The position numbers and the translations under genes are program-made. 64,000 nucleotides of DNA, from contig NZ_CABVPX010000018.1 in NCBI RefSeq assembly GCF_902499125.1, positions 1 to 64,000 on the forward strand. The letters are read 5' to 3'. The notes under the pieces are model-generated. The model saw nothing but the letters and a program-made list of their open reading frames with translations. It made no database searches and was not told the origin of the DNA. Source of the DNA: Burkholderia arboris (GTDB lineage Bacteria > Pseudomonadota > Gammaproteobacteria > Burkholderiales > Burkholderiaceae). Shown here piece by piece: positions 41,726 to 51,054 of this stretch (its first letter is position 1; every line of letters begins with the position of its first letter).

Positions 41726-43018
41726 ATGTCATTCGATTTCAGCACGCCGCACACGCGGCGTGCGTGTCGGCGCGCGCCCGTGCTGTGGGCAGCGCTGCTG
41801 GTGGCGGGCGCCGTTCACGCGCAGCAGCCACCTTTCACGCTGGACGCCGCGCTGCAGGCCGCGACCGATCATTCCGCCTCGATGCAGGCCGCGCAGGCTT
41901 CCGTGCTCGCGCGTTCCGAAGCGGCCATCAAGGCCGGCCAGTTGCCGGACCCGATGCTCAAGGCCGGCATCGACAACCTGCCGATCAACGGCGGCCAGCG
42001 CTTCACTGTCGGCCAGGATTTCATGACGATGCGCCGTATCGGCATCGAACAGGAATGGGTGTCCGGCGACAAGCGGCGGCTGCGCACGGCACTCGCCAAC
42101 GAGCAGGTCGGCCGCGAACGCGCGGGCTATCTCGCGCAGCTCGCCACCGTGCGTGAGCGGACCGCGACGGCATGGCTCGACGCCGTTTACGCGAAGCAGG
42201 CGCTCGCGCTGCAGCAGGCGCTGCTCGGTCACATGAATCACGAACTCGAGGCGACGCAGGCGTCGTATCGCGGCGCGAAGGCGAGTGCGAGCGATGTCGT
42301 GCAGGCGCGCGTGATGCTCGCGCAAACGCAGGATCAGGTGCTCAAGGCACAGCAGGCGTATCGCACCGCGCTCATCGCGCTGGCCCGCTGGACGGCCGTT
42401 CCGGTGGCCGACGTGACGGGGGCGCCGCCCGCGCCCGAATCGTTCGTGTCGTCGCTGCCGCCGGACGAACTGCGCCTGTCGCAGCCGGCGCTCGTCGCGG
42501 CGGCGGACGACATCGCGGTGGCCGAAGCCGACACGGCGGTCGCGAACAGCGAGCGCAGCCCGAACTGGACGTGGGAGATCGCGTACCAGCAGCGCGGCGG
42601 CGCGTATTCGAACATGGTGTCGGTCGGCGTCTCGATCCCGCTGCCGCTCAATCGCAAGAACCGCCAGAACCGCGACGTCGCCGAGAAGGCCGCACTCGAG
42701 ACGAAGGCGCGCCTGATGTACGAGGACACGCTGCGTCAGGTGCAGGCCGATATCCGCACGCAATCCGACACGCTGGCGAGCGGCCGCGAACGCATCGCGA
42801 ACCTGAGCGCCGCGCTGCTGCCGGCCGCCGACCAGCGCGTGCAGCTCGCGACGGCTGCGTACCGCGCCGGTACGGGGGCGCTCGCCGATACGTTCGCCGC
42901 GCGGCGCGCGCAACTCGACGCGCAGTTGCAGGTGCTCGATCTCAGGCGCGACGTATCGCAGACCTGGGCACAGCTCGAATATCAGGTCGTGCCGTCGGCG
43001 ATGGCCGCCGCGCAGTGA
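41726..43018 (+). CDS. CusC/TolC-family outer-membrane efflux protein
   Basis: 430 residues. Signal peptide to AVHAQQ, then repeated helical TolC modules (FTLDAALQAATDHSASMQAAQASVLARSEAA; LNRKNRQNRDVAEKAALETKARLMYEDTLRQVQADI). It forms the outer-membrane duct of the tripartite copper exporter. The ATG at 41726 is used; one at 41690 adds 12 residues. The adaptor gene follows 11 bp later with its RBS overlapping this stop. No lipobox, unlike the second TolC gene at 52751. Confidence 0.9.
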   Translation: MSFDFSTPHTRRACRRAPVLWAALLVAGAVHAQQPPFTLDAALQAATDHSASMQAAQASVLARSEAAIKAGQLPDPMLKAGIDNLPINGGQRFTVGQDFMTMRRIGIEQEWVSGDKRRLRTALANEQVGRERAGYLAQLATVRERTATAWLDAVYAKQALALQQALLGHMNHELEATQASYRGAKASASDVVQARVMLAQTQDQVLKAQQAYRTALIALARWTAVPVADVTGAPPAPESFVSSLPPDELRLSQPALVAAADDIAVAEADTAVANSERSPNWTWEIAYQQRGGAYSNMVSVGVSIPLPLNRKNRQNRDVAEKAALETKARLMYEDTLRQVQADIRTQSDTLASGRERIANLSAALLPAADQRVQLATAAYRAGTGALADTFAARRAQLDAQLQVLDLRRDVSQTWAQLEYQVVPSAMAAAQ

Positions 43019-43029
43019 AGGAGAACACC

Positions 43030-44544
43030 ATGACCAAGCAATCACTGGCGCGCGCGGCGCTGATGGCGTTCGCCGGCGCGGCGCTTGCCGGGGCCGGCTA
43101 TTTCGCGGGCGCCCGCCATGCGGCGGGCGGCGCCGAGATGGCCGCTGCTTCGCCAACGCGCATGCCGGACCGGCAGGCAACCCGCAAGGTGCTGTACTGG
43201 CACGACCCGATGGTGCCGAACCAGCACTTCGACAAACCGGGCAAATCGCCGTTCATGGACATGCAGTTGCAGCCCGTCTATGCGGACGAAGGCGGCAACG
43301 CAGCGGGCATCCGGATCGATCCGGGCCTGCAGCAGAACCTCGGCATCCGCTATGCGACCGTCCGCCGCCAGCAGACGGCGGCGGGCTTCGACGCGGTGGG
43401 CACCACGCAGTTCGACGAATCGCGCGCGGACGTCGTGCAGTCGCGCGTGACCGGCTATATCGACCGTCTGTACGCGCGTGCACCGATGCAGCGCATCGCG
43501 AAGGGCGCACCGGTCGCGTCGCTGTTCGTGCCCGACTGGCTTGCGCCGCAGGAGGAATATCTCGCGCTGAAGCGCGGCGGGATGGACGGCAGCCTGCTCG
43601 ATGCGGCGCGCGCGCGGATGCGGGCGCTGTCGATTCCGGACGGCATGATCGCCGCCCTCGATCGCACCGGCCGCGCGCAGACGCATGTCGTGCTTGCCGC
43701 GCCGGAAACGGGTGTCGTCAGCGAGCTGAACGTGCGCGACGGCGCGATGGTCGCGCCCGGTCAGACGCTCGCGAAGATCGCCGGGCTGTCGACGCTGTGG
43801 CTGATCGTGGAGGTGCCGGAAGCGCTCGCGCTGAACGTGCAGCCGGGGATGTCGGTCGATGCGACGTTCGCGGGCGATCCGGCGCGCCACTTCAGCGGAC
43901 GCATTCGCGAAGTGCTGCCCGGCATCAGCACCGGCAGCCGCACGCTGCAGGCACGCGTGGAGATCGACAACGCATCGCTGAAGCTCACGCCCGGCATGCT
44001 GATGCGCGTGCGTGTCGCCGCGAAGGACACGGTGTCGCGCCTGCTCGTGCCGTCCGAGGCCGTGATCGCGACCGGCAAGCGCACGATCGTCATCGTGAAG
44101 AACGGCGACGGCCGGCTTCAACCGGTATCGGTCACGGCCGGCCGCGATGTCGGCGGCGACACCGAAGTGCTCGGCGGGTTGAACGAGGGCGACACGGTCG
44201 TCGCGTCGGGGCAGTTCCTGATCGATTCGGAAGCCAGCCTGAAAGGCGTGCTGCCGCGGCTGGAGCGCGCGACGGGGGCAAGCGCGGCCGCATCGTCCGT
44301 CGCGGCAACCGCGCCGGTCTATGAAACCACCGGCAAGGTCGAGAAGGTCACGGCCGATGACATCACGTTCTCGCATCAGCCTGTACCGGCGCTTGGCTGG
44401 GGCGCGATGACGATGGCGTTCGGCAAGCCGTCGGCCCGCGCGTTCCCGGACGTGAGGCCAGGCCAGACCGTACGATTCGCGTTCACGCAGACCGACGACG
44501 GCTACCGGCTGACGAAGATCGAGCCGCAGGGAGGCGAACGATGA
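43030..44544 (+). CDS. cusB: CusB-type RND adaptor with heavy-metal-binding and CusF-like domains
   Basis: 504 residues. Membrane-anchoring N-terminus, then a heavy-metal-binding domain (YWHDPMVPNQHFDKPGKSPFMDMQL, about 57-82) with His/Met ligands. Barrel-sandwich and hairpin follow (GYIDRLYARAPMQRIAKGAPVASLFVPDW). A C-terminal CusF-like domain (VEKVTADDITFSHQPVPALGWGAMTMAFGK, about 430-500) brings copper to the pump. The start is set by GGAG before ATG 43030. Overlaps cusA by four bases. Fused CusF plus a free CusF gene (47744) is noteworthy. Confidence 0.92.
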   Translation: MTKQSLARAALMAFAGAALAGAGYFAGARHAAGGAEMAAASPTRMPDRQATRKVLYWHDPMVPNQHFDKPGKSPFMDMQLQPVYADEGGNAAGIRIDPGLQQNLGIRYATVRRQQTAAGFDAVGTTQFDESRADVVQSRVTGYIDRLYARAPMQRIAKGAPVASLFVPDWLAPQEEYLALKRGGMDGSLLDAARARMRALSIPDGMIAALDRTGRAQTHVVLAAPETGVVSELNVRDGAMVAPGQTLAKIAGLSTLWLIVEVPEALALNVQPGMSVDATFAGDPARHFSGRIREVLPGISTGSRTLQARVEIDNASLKLTPGMLMRVRVAAKDTVSRLLVPSEAVIATGKRTIVIVKNGDGRLQPVSVTAGRDVGGDTEVLGGLNEGDTVVASGQFLIDSEASLKGVLPRLERATGASAAASSVAATAPVYETTGKVEKVTADDITFSHQPVPALGWGAMTMAFGKPSARAFPDVRPGQTVRFAFTQTDDGYRLTKIEPQGGER

Positions 44545-47500
44545 TCGCGCGCATCATTCTTTGGTCGGTCCGGAACCGCTTCCTCGTGCTGCTGGCCACC
44601 GTGCTGCTCGCCGCATGGGGCGTGCATTCGCTGCGACAGACGCCGCTCGATGCATTGCCCGACCTGTCGGACACGCAGGTGATCGTGAAGGCGTCGTATC
44701 CGGGCAAGGCGCCGCAGGTCGTCGAGGATCAGGTCACCTATCCGCTGACGACGACGCTGCTCGGCGTGCCGGGCGCGAAAACCGTGCGCGCGTACTCGTC
44801 GTTCGGCGACGCGTTCGTCTACGTGCTGTTCGACGACCACACCGATCCGTACTGGGCGCGTTCGCGCGTGCTCGAATACCTGAGCCAGGTGCAGAGCCGG
44901 CTGCCGGCCGGCGCGACCGTGTCGCTCGGGCCCGATGCGACCGGCGTGGGCTGGGTATACGAGTACGCGCTCGTCGATCGCACCGGCCATCACGATCTCG
45001 GCCAATTGCGCGCGCTCAACGACTGGTTCCTGAAGTTCGAGCTGAAGGCGGTGCCGGACGTCTCGGAAGTCGCGAGCATCGGCGGCATGGTGCGCCAGTA
45101 CCAGGTCGTGCTCGATCCCGACAGGCTGCGCGCCTACGGCATCACGCAGGCGGCGGTCGCGGATGCGCTGCGTCAGGCCAATCAGGCATCCGGCGGGTCG
45201 GTCGTCGAGCTGGCCGAGTCGGAGTACATGGTGCGTTCGTCCGGCTACCTGCGCACGCTCGATGATTTCCGTCATGTCGTGCTGCGCACCGACGACGCGG
45301 GCACGCCGGTGCTGCTCGGCGACGTCGCGCGCATCCAGGTCGGCCCGGCGATGCGGCGCGGGATCGCCGAGTTGAACGGGCAGGGCGAGGTGGCGGGCGG
45401 CGTGGTCGTGATGCGCTCGGGCAAGAACGCATTGACGACGATCGATGCGGTGAAGGCGAAGCTCGCCGGCCTGAAGCGCTCGCTGCCGCCCGGCGTCGAG
45501 ATCGTCACGACCTACGACCGTTCGCAACTGATCGAGCGCGCGGTCGGCAACCTGAAGGACAAGCTGATCGAGGAATTCGTCATCGTCGGGATCGTCTGCG
45601 CGGTGTTCCTGTTCCATCTGCGCAGCGCGTTCGTCGCGATCCTGTCGCTGCCGCTCGGCGTGCTGGCCGCGTTCATCGTGATGCGCTACCAGGGCGTGAA
45701 CGCGAACCTGATGTCGCTCGGCGGGATCGCGATCGCGATCGGCGCGATGATCGACGCGGCGATCGTGATGATCGAGAACGCGCACAAGCATCTGGAAGCG
45801 TACGACCACGCGCATCCGGGCGAGCCGCTCACGGCCGCGCGCCGCTGGGCGCTCGTCGCGGCGTCGGCCGCGGAAGTCGGGCCCGCGCTGTTCTTCTCGC
45901 TGCTGATCATCACGCTGTCGTTCATCCCGGTGTTTTCGCTGGAAGGGCAGGAGGGCAAGCTGTTCGCGCCGCTGGCGTTCACCAAGACCTACACGATCGC
46001 GGCCGCCGCCGGATTGTCGGTGACGCTGGTGCCGGTGCTGATGGGCTATCTCGTGCGCGGCCGCATTCCGCACGAGCACGCGAATCCGATCAACCGCGTG
46101 CTGATTCGCCTGTACCGGCCGCTGCTCGAAGCGACGCTGCGGCGCCCGTGGTTCGCGATCGGCGTCGCGGTCGTCGCGCTCGCGCTGACAGCCGTGCCAT
46201 TGTCGCGGCTCGGCGGCGAATTCATGCCGCCGCTCGACGAAGGCGACCTGCTGTACATGCCGACCGCGCTGCCGGGCATTTCTGCCGACAAGGCGAGCGC
46301 GCTGCTGCAGCAGACCGACCGGCTGATCAAGACCGTGCCCGAGGTCGACACGGTGTTCGGCAAGTCGGGCCGCGCCGATTCGGCCACCGACCCCGCGCCG
46401 CTCGAGATGTTCGAGACGACGATCCGGTTCAAGCCGCGCAGCGCATGGCGGCCCGGCATGACGCCCGAGAAGCTCGTCGACGAACTCGACCGGACGGTGA
46501 AGGTGCCGGGCCTGTCGAACGTGTGGGTGCCGCCGATCCGCAACCGGCTCGACATGCTGTCCACCGGGATCAAGACGCCGGTCGGCGTGAAGATTTCCGG
46601 GCCGGACCTCGCCGGCATCGATGCGATCGCGACGCAGGTCGAGGCGGCCGTGAAGCACGTGCCGGGCGTGACGTCCGCGCTTGCGGAACGATTGAACGGC
46701 GGGCGCTACATCGACGTCGATATCGACCGGCTCGCGGCCGCGCGCTACGGCTTGTCGGTCGCCGATATCCAGTCGGTCGTGTCGTCGGCGGTCGGCGGCG
46801 ACGATGTCGGCGAAGTGATCGCGGGGCGTGAGCGCTTCCCGATCAACATCCGCTATCCGCGCGAGATCCGCGATTCGCTCGAGAACCTGCGGCAACTGCC
46901 GGTCGTCACCGCGCGCGGCGCGCAGATCCGCCTCGGCGACGTCGCGCGCATCGACATCGCCGACGGGCCGCCGATGATCCGCAGCGAGAACGCGCGGCTG
47001 TCCGGCTATGTGTACGTCGATCTCCGCGGCGTCGACCTGAGCACGGCGGTCCGTGCGATGCAGCAGGCCGTCGCGCAACAGGTCGCATTGCCGCCCGGCT
47101 ATTCGATCGCGTGGTCGGGGCAGTTCGAGTATCTCGAGCGCGCGGCGGCGACACTGCGCACCGTCGTGCCCGTCACGCTCGTCGTCATCTTCGTGCTGCT
47201 GTTCCTCACGTTCGATTCGGCGGCCGATGCGCTGCTGCTGATGTCGACGGTGCCGTTCGCGCTGATCGGCGGCTTCTGGCTCGTGTGGGTGCTGGGCCAT
47301 GCGGTGTCCGTCGCGACGTCGGTTGGCTTCATCGCGCTGGCCGGTGTGGCCGCCGAATTCGGCGTCGTGATGCTGTTGTACCTGAAGGGCGCGCTGCAGC
47401 GCCGGCTCGATGCCGGCGCACCGCTGACCGATGCGGTGCTGCTCGACGCGATCCGCGAGGGCGCAGTGCTGCGCGTGCGGCCGAAGGCGATGACGGTCGC

Positions 47501-47747
47501 CGTCGTGCTCGCCGGCCTCGTGCCGATCATGGTCGGCCACGGCGCCGGTTCCGAAGTCATGCAGCGCATCGCCGCGCCGATGGTCGGCGGCATGGTCACG
47601 GCACCGCTGCTGTCGATGTTCGTCATTCCCGCCGCGTGGCTCCTGTTTCAGCGCCGTCGTGCACGAAGCGCGGGCCAGGTGCGGCATTCCGATGCAGTTC
47701 CTTCCGGCACGAACGTGCCATCCACCCCAACTGGAGAATTACGATGA
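44541..47747 (+). CDS. cusA: CusA-type heavy-metal RND pump
   Basis: 1068 residues, twelve membrane helices and two large periplasmic loops, matching CusA/SilA. Membrane helix 4 reads LGGIAIAIGAMIDAAIVMIENAHKHLE, as in monovalent-cation (Cu/Ag) pumps rather than the DFG type of Zn/Co pumps. Met-rich pairs line the periplasmic path. Proton-coupled export of Cu(I)/Ag(I) from periplasm through CusC. Start overlaps cusB stop, and its stop overlaps the cusF start (ATGA). Confidence 0.95.
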   Translation: MIARIILWSVRNRFLVLLATVLLAAWGVHSLRQTPLDALPDLSDTQVIVKASYPGKAPQVVEDQVTYPLTTTLLGVPGAKTVRAYSSFGDAFVYVLFDDHTDPYWARSRVLEYLSQVQSRLPAGATVSLGPDATGVGWVYEYALVDRTGHHDLGQLRALNDWFLKFELKAVPDVSEVASIGGMVRQYQVVLDPDRLRAYGITQAAVADALRQANQASGGSVVELAESEYMVRSSGYLRTLDDFRHVVLRTDDAGTPVLLGDVARIQVGPAMRRGIAELNGQGEVAGGVVVMRSGKNALTTIDAVKAKLAGLKRSLPPGVEIVTTYDRSQLIERAVGNLKDKLIEEFVIVGIVCAVFLFHLRSAFVAILSLPLGVLAAFIVMRYQGVNANLMSLGGIAIAIGAMIDAAIVMIENAHKHLEAYDHAHPGEPLTAARRWALVAASAAEVGPALFFSLLIITLSFIPVFSLEGQEGKLFAPLAFTKTYTIAAAAGLSVTLVPVLMGYLVRGRIPHEHANPINRVLIRLYRPLLEATLRRPWFAIGVAVVALALTAVPLSRLGGEFMPPLDEGDLLYMPTALPGISADKASALLQQTDRLIKTVPEVDTVFGKSGRADSATDPAPLEMFETTIRFKPRSAWRPGMTPEKLVDELDRTVKVPGLSNVWVPPIRNRLDMLSTGIKTPVGVKISGPDLAGIDAIATQVEAAVKHVPGVTSALAERLNGGRYIDVDIDRLAAARYGLSVADIQSVVSSAVGGDDVGEVIAGRERFPINIRYPREIRDSLENLRQLPVVTARGAQIRLGDVARIDIADGPPMIRSENARLSGYVYVDLRGVDLSTAVRAMQQAVAQQVALPPGYSIAWSGQFEYLERAAATLRTVVPVTLVVIFVLLFLTFDSAADALLLMSTVPFALIGGFWLVWVLGHAVSVATSVGFIALAGVAAEFGVVMLLYLKGALQRRLDAGAPLTDAVLLDAIREGAVLRVRPKAMTVAVVLAGLVPIMVGHGAGSEVMQRIAAPMVGGMVTAPLLSMFVIPAAWLLFQRRRARSAGQVRHSDAVPSGTNVPSTPTGELR

Positions 47748-48118
47748 AGATGAATCGATTGATCGCCACCGCTACCGCAACCGCCGTCGTCGCGCTCGGC
47801 GCTGTCGCCGTACCGGCGTTTGCCGCCGGCGAGATGTCGGGCATGGACATGTCGGGCATGAAGATGTCGTCGGACGGTGCGGCCGAATCGAATGCCGCGC
47901 TGACCGATGCCGAAGTGAAGAAGGTCGATGCCGCGAGCGGCAAGATCACGCTGAAGCACGGCGCGCTTGAAAACGTCGGGATGCCGGCGATGACGATGGC
48001 GTTCAAGGCGAAGGATGCGGCGATGCTCGCGCATGCGCATGCGGGCGACAAGGTCAAGGTGCGGATCGAGAAGGTCGATGGCACGCTGACGATCGTCAAG
48101 CTCGTCAAGGGTTCCTGA
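47744..48118 (+). CDS. cusF: CusF-like periplasmic copper chaperone
   Basis: 124 residues, signal peptide to PAFAAG, then a Met/Asp-rich segment (GEMSGMDMSGMKMSSDG) and the CusF OB fold (VKKVDAASGKITLKHGALENVGMPAMTMAFKAKD). The copper ligands His and Met (KHG..MPAMTM) are intact. Delivers Cu(I) to CusBA. ATG overlaps the cusA stop; GGAG precedes. Closely similar to the protein at 55619, so this is one of two copies plus the fused domain in CusB. Confidence 0.93.
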   Translation: MKMNRLIATATATAVVALGAVAVPAFAAGEMSGMDMSGMKMSSDGAAESNAALTDAEVKKVDAASGKITLKHGALENVGMPAMTMAFKAKDAAMLAHAHAGDKVKVRIEKVDGTLTIVKLVKGS

Positions 48119-48163
48119 TCGTCCGGAGCGGGCGTTGTTGCCGCCTGCGTCCCGCGCAGCGAA

Positions 48164-48198
48164 GCGCGCCGCGCCGACGTGTCCGTCGGCCGGCGCGC
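48164..48198. terminator. Convergent terminator between cusF and the exchanger gene
   Basis: Long GC-rich stem GCGCGCCGCGCCGACG/CGTCGGCCGGCGCGC with a single bulge and 4-base loop, in the gap between two convergent genes. Confidence 0.7.
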
Positions 48199-48224
48199 CC
48201 GTTCCTGGCGTCAGGGCATCAGCA

Positions 48225-49235
48225 TCAACGCGTCAGCGTCAGGACCAGATACCCCGCATAACCCGCGCCGTTCGCGAGCAGCGCCCAGATCGCGAGCCCG
48301 CGCGTGCGCGCATTGAAGCGCAGCCACGCGGCCGCCGCGAGCGTGATGATCACGCCGGTCAGCACTTCGGGGCGCGGCTCCCACGGCGTCAGCATGATGC
48401 CGATTGCCGGCAGCAGCGTGCCCTGGAACACCATCGCGCCGGTGATGTTGCCGAACGCGAGCGTGTCCTTCTTGCGCCGGATCCACAGCACGCTGTTGAC
48501 CTTCTCCGGCAACTCCGTCGCGATCGGCACGATGATCAGCGACAGCAGCAGCGCCGAGATGCCGAGCACGTGCGACACGCCTTCCACGCCGTGAATGAAG
48601 CCCTTCGCACCGGCGATCAGCAACGCGAGGCCGATCAGCAGCTGCAGCGCGATCGTCGCCAGGTTGGTCGGCAGGCCGAGACGCGACAGGAACATCGCAT
48701 GCGGCGCTTCGGTGCCGTGCCCGGCATCGACGAGCCGGGTCGATGCGCGGAACGTCATCACGACGTACATCACGTAGATGCCGACCAGCATCGCGGCGAG
48801 CAGTGCCCGCACGGCCCAGTTGTGATGCGGGACGAACATCGCGGCGGTGGCCAGCGAGAAGGCTGCGAGGAAGTAGTTCATGTCACGCACGAAGCCCGTG
48901 CGCTCCGGTGCGATCGTGCCGCGCAGCCCGCGCGAGCGGATCACGGCGAGCGTCATCAGGAACGTGGTGAGCGTCGCGAGCATCAGCGGCGCGCCGAGAA
49001 TCGCGCCGACGCCGATTTCCTCGTTGACGGCCTGGTTCGCGGTGCCGCCGGCCAGTGCGAGCAGCGGCACCATCGTTTCGGGCAGCGCGGTGCCGACGGC
49101 CGCGAACAGCGAACCGGTAACGCCTTCGGAAATCTTCAGGCGTTCGCCGAGATGTTCGAGCGCATTGGTAAAGACCTCGGCCGCGATGAGGATGACGATC
49201 AGCATGAACGCCAGTTCGAGGAACATGAAGGTCAT
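48225..49235 (-). CDS. Sodium/calcium-exchanger-family (CaCA) transporter, probably manganese-responsive
   Basis: 336 residues, ten to eleven membrane helices in two inverted halves. The alpha-repeat motifs are AAVGTALPETMVPLLALAGG and LIIVPIATELPEKVNSVLW, with the acidic Glu that binds divalent cation in each. The ATG at 49235 has GGAGGT 6 bases upstream. Its 400-bp leader contains a yybP-ykoY riboswitch, which in other bacteria controls manganese exporters, so Mn(2+) export is a more likely role than calcium exchange. Not in an operon. Confidence 0.87.
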   Translation of the reverse strand: MTFMFLELAFMLIVILIAAEVFTNALEHLGERLKISEGVTGSLFAAVGTALPETMVPLLALAGGTANQAVNEEIGVGAILGAPLMLATLTTFLMTLAVIRSRGLRGTIAPERTGFVRDMNYFLAAFSLATAAMFVPHHNWAVRALLAAMLVGIYVMYVVMTFRASTRLVDAGHGTEAPHAMFLSRLGLPTNLATIALQLLIGLALLIAGAKGFIHGVEGVSHVLGISALLLSLIIVPIATELPEKVNSVLWIRRKKDTLAFGNITGAMVFQGTLLPAIGIMLTPWEPRPEVLTGVIITLAAAAWLRFNARTRGLAIWALLANGAGYAGYLVLTLTR

Positions 49236-49327
49236 GCGGCACCTCCGCAGGCACGTGCGTAACGGGCGGGGGAGCGCGGGGAGAAGGTTGCGGGGAACAT
49301 GGGGACTCCGTGGTCGGACGCTGACGA

Positions 49328-49380
49328 ACCATGGCGCATCCGCCGACGTCCGACCAGGAACGACGCGATGCGCCTATGGT
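49328..49380 (-). promoter_or_regulatory. Alternative hairpin downstream of the riboswitch
   Basis: GATGCGCCTATGGT (49367-49380 on plus) and ACCATGGCGCATC (49328-49340) are complementary except for one bulged base. The left strand is the 3' part of the riboswitch, so pairing with the downstream copy could compete with the ligand-bound fold. Confidence 0.55.
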
Positions 49381-49490
49381 CTCGCCAAGCCGATCCGGCT
49401 GAACGCGCCACGGCCGCAGGCCGAGTGTGTTGACGCGTTCGCTTTCCGGGGGACGGAAAGCAGGCTACTCCCCAAAGACGAAGGGCAGTC
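49362..49490 (-). ncRNA. yybP-ykoY (Mn2+) riboswitch
   Basis: On the minus strand the diagnostic segments appear in order: CTTTGGGGAGTAGCC (49477-49463), GTCAACACACTCG (49434-49422) and GGCGAGACC (49386-49378). They are separated by stem regions such as GCTTTCCG/CGGAAAGC and GGCCTGCGGCC. This class senses Mn(2+). It lies 130-255 nt before the exchanger start codon. The identification is from remembered consensus, not a covariance search. Confidence 0.82.
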
Positions 49491-49635
49491 TAGCCGAGCC
49501 GATTGCTTTCGGCAAGCTTGCGTGTGCATATCCCTGCATCGGATGAGGAAAGGCGCGTGCATGGCGGGCACGCTTGCCGCATCGGAAAGCAATCGGCATG
49601 GGGTGACGTCACGTGAACGTCGTGAATGAGAATCG

Positions 49636-51054
49636 CTAACCGGATTGCCCTTCCACGCTGCGCGGAAAGTAGAGCGCGAACGTCGTGCGCCCGTCGCGGC
49701 TCGCGACCTCGACGTTGCCGCGATGCAGTTCCATGATCGACTTCACGATCGCGAGCCCCAGCCCCGCATTGCGGGCCGCGCCGTGCCGCGACGAATCGAT
49801 GCGGTAGAAGCGTTCGAAGATCCGCTCGACCTGTTCGGGCGGAATCGCGACGCCGCGATTCGTCACTTCGACGACTGCGAAATTCCCTTGCGTCGAAACG
49901 GCCAGCTCGATCGTCGACGCGGCTTCCGCGTGTTCGAGCGCATTCGACGCGAGGTTGCTCACTGCGCGCCGGAACAGCGTTGCGTCGGCGATGACCGGCG
50001 CTTCGCCCTGCACGTCGATGCGCACGCCCGCTTCGTCGGCCAGCGCCTGGAAATACGACGCGAGCCGGCGCAGTTCGCTGCCCGCGTCGAGCGCGGTGGC
50101 CTTCAGGTGCTGCCGCGCATTGTCGGTGCGCGCGAGAAACAGCATGTTCTCGATCATCCGCTGCAGCCGTTCGCATTCCTCGATGTTCGAATCGATCAGC
50201 GCTTCGTATTCCTCGGTCGAGCGCGCACGCGACAGCGTAATCTGCGACGAGCTGATCACGTTCGCGAGCGGCGTGCGCATGTCGTGGGCGAGATCGGACG
50301 AGAACTGCGACAGCCGCACGAACGCGCGTTCGAGGCGGTCGAGCATGCGGTTGACCGACGTCGCGAGTTCACGCAGCTCGACGGGGCCGCCGCGCGCGTC
50401 GAGGCGCGCGTTCAGGTTGTGCGCCTCGATGCGCGACGTCTGCCGGCCGAGGCTCTCGACCGGGCGCAGGCCGCGCGACGCGACCGCATAGCCGAGTGCG
50501 CCGACCAGCAGCGCGCCGACGGCCGCCGCGAGCCAGATGTCGACACGATAGCTTTCGAGCAGCGAATGCCGGTCGGTCGCCGTGCGCGCGAGCGCGACCT
50601 GGATCGCTTCGCCGGACGGCAGCGTTTCGCGGGCGTACACGCAGCGCGACGTGCCGATGCCGGATGGCGAGCAGGTGAACGGGCCGGCGCTGCCACCGGC
50701 CGGATGCGATGCCGCGATGACGGAAGCGAGCGTGTTGCCGGCCTCGTCGGAATGCTCGACGAGCGGGTGGTTCTGCGCGTCGTAGATGCCGAGATAGACG
50801 CCCGGGTGCGACAGCAGCACTTCATGAAACACGGCCGGATCGGCGCGCAGCGCGGCCGTCGATCCGCTGGCATGCGAGAGTTGCAGGAACTGGTTGAGCT
50901 TGCCGGAGATCTCGATGTCGTCGCGCCGCGTGAGTTCTGCGGACAGCGAACGGTACAGATACGCGCCGGTCAGCGCGAACACGAGCGCGGCGACGACGGC
51001 GAACGCGACCGTCAGGCGCCGCAGCAGCGAATACGACGCCGGGCTCGCGGTCAC
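49636..51054 (-). CDS. cusS: Heavy-metal sensor histidine kinase CusS-like
   Basis: 472 residues. Two membrane helices (about 10-32 and 170-192) flank a periplasmic sensor domain; HAMP segment RGLRPVESLGRQTSRIEAHN; H-box FSSDLAHDMRTPLANVISS (phosphorylated His); N-box NLASNALEHAE; G-box GLGLAIVKSIMELH. Belongs to the CusS/CopS/IrlS group that senses periplasmic copper or silver. Overlaps cusR by four bases. An His-Asp partner to CusR. Confidence 0.93.
   Translation of the reverse strand: MTASPASYSLLRRLTVAFAVVAALVFALTGAYLYRSLSAELTRRDDIEISGKLNQFLQLSHASGSTAALRADPAVFHEVLLSHPGVYLGIYDAQNHPLVEHSDEAGNTLASVIAASHPAGGSAGPFTCSPSGIGTSRCVYARETLPSGEAIQVALARTATDRHSLLESYRVDIWLAAAVGALLVGALGYAVASRGLRPVESLGRQTSRIEAHNLNARLDARGGPVELRELATSVNRMLDRLERAFVRLSQFSSDLAHDMRTPLANVISSSQITLSRARSTEEYEALIDSNIEECERLQRMIENMLFLARTDNARQHLKATALDAGSELRRLASYFQALADEAGVRIDVQGEAPVIADATLFRRAVSNLASNALEHAEAASTIELAVSTQGNFAVVEVTNRGVAIPPEQVERIFERFYRIDSSRHGAARNAGLGLAIVKSIMELHRGNVEVASRDGRTTFALYFPRSVEGQSG

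Larger units (their letters stand above)
49236..49635 (-). other. Leader/intergenic region of the exchanger gene
   Basis: 400 bp between the exchanger gene and the cusS stop, same strand. It contains the yybP-ykoY riboswitch and its alternative hairpin; the exchanger promoter must lie in about 49490-49600. No further gene. Confidence 0.6.

Noticed and set aside
44502..47687. 1061-codon open frame antisense to cusA
   Set aside because: High GC at third positions keeps the opposite frame open; composition is Arg/His/Gln-rich with no domain, and cusA on the plus strand is unmistakable.
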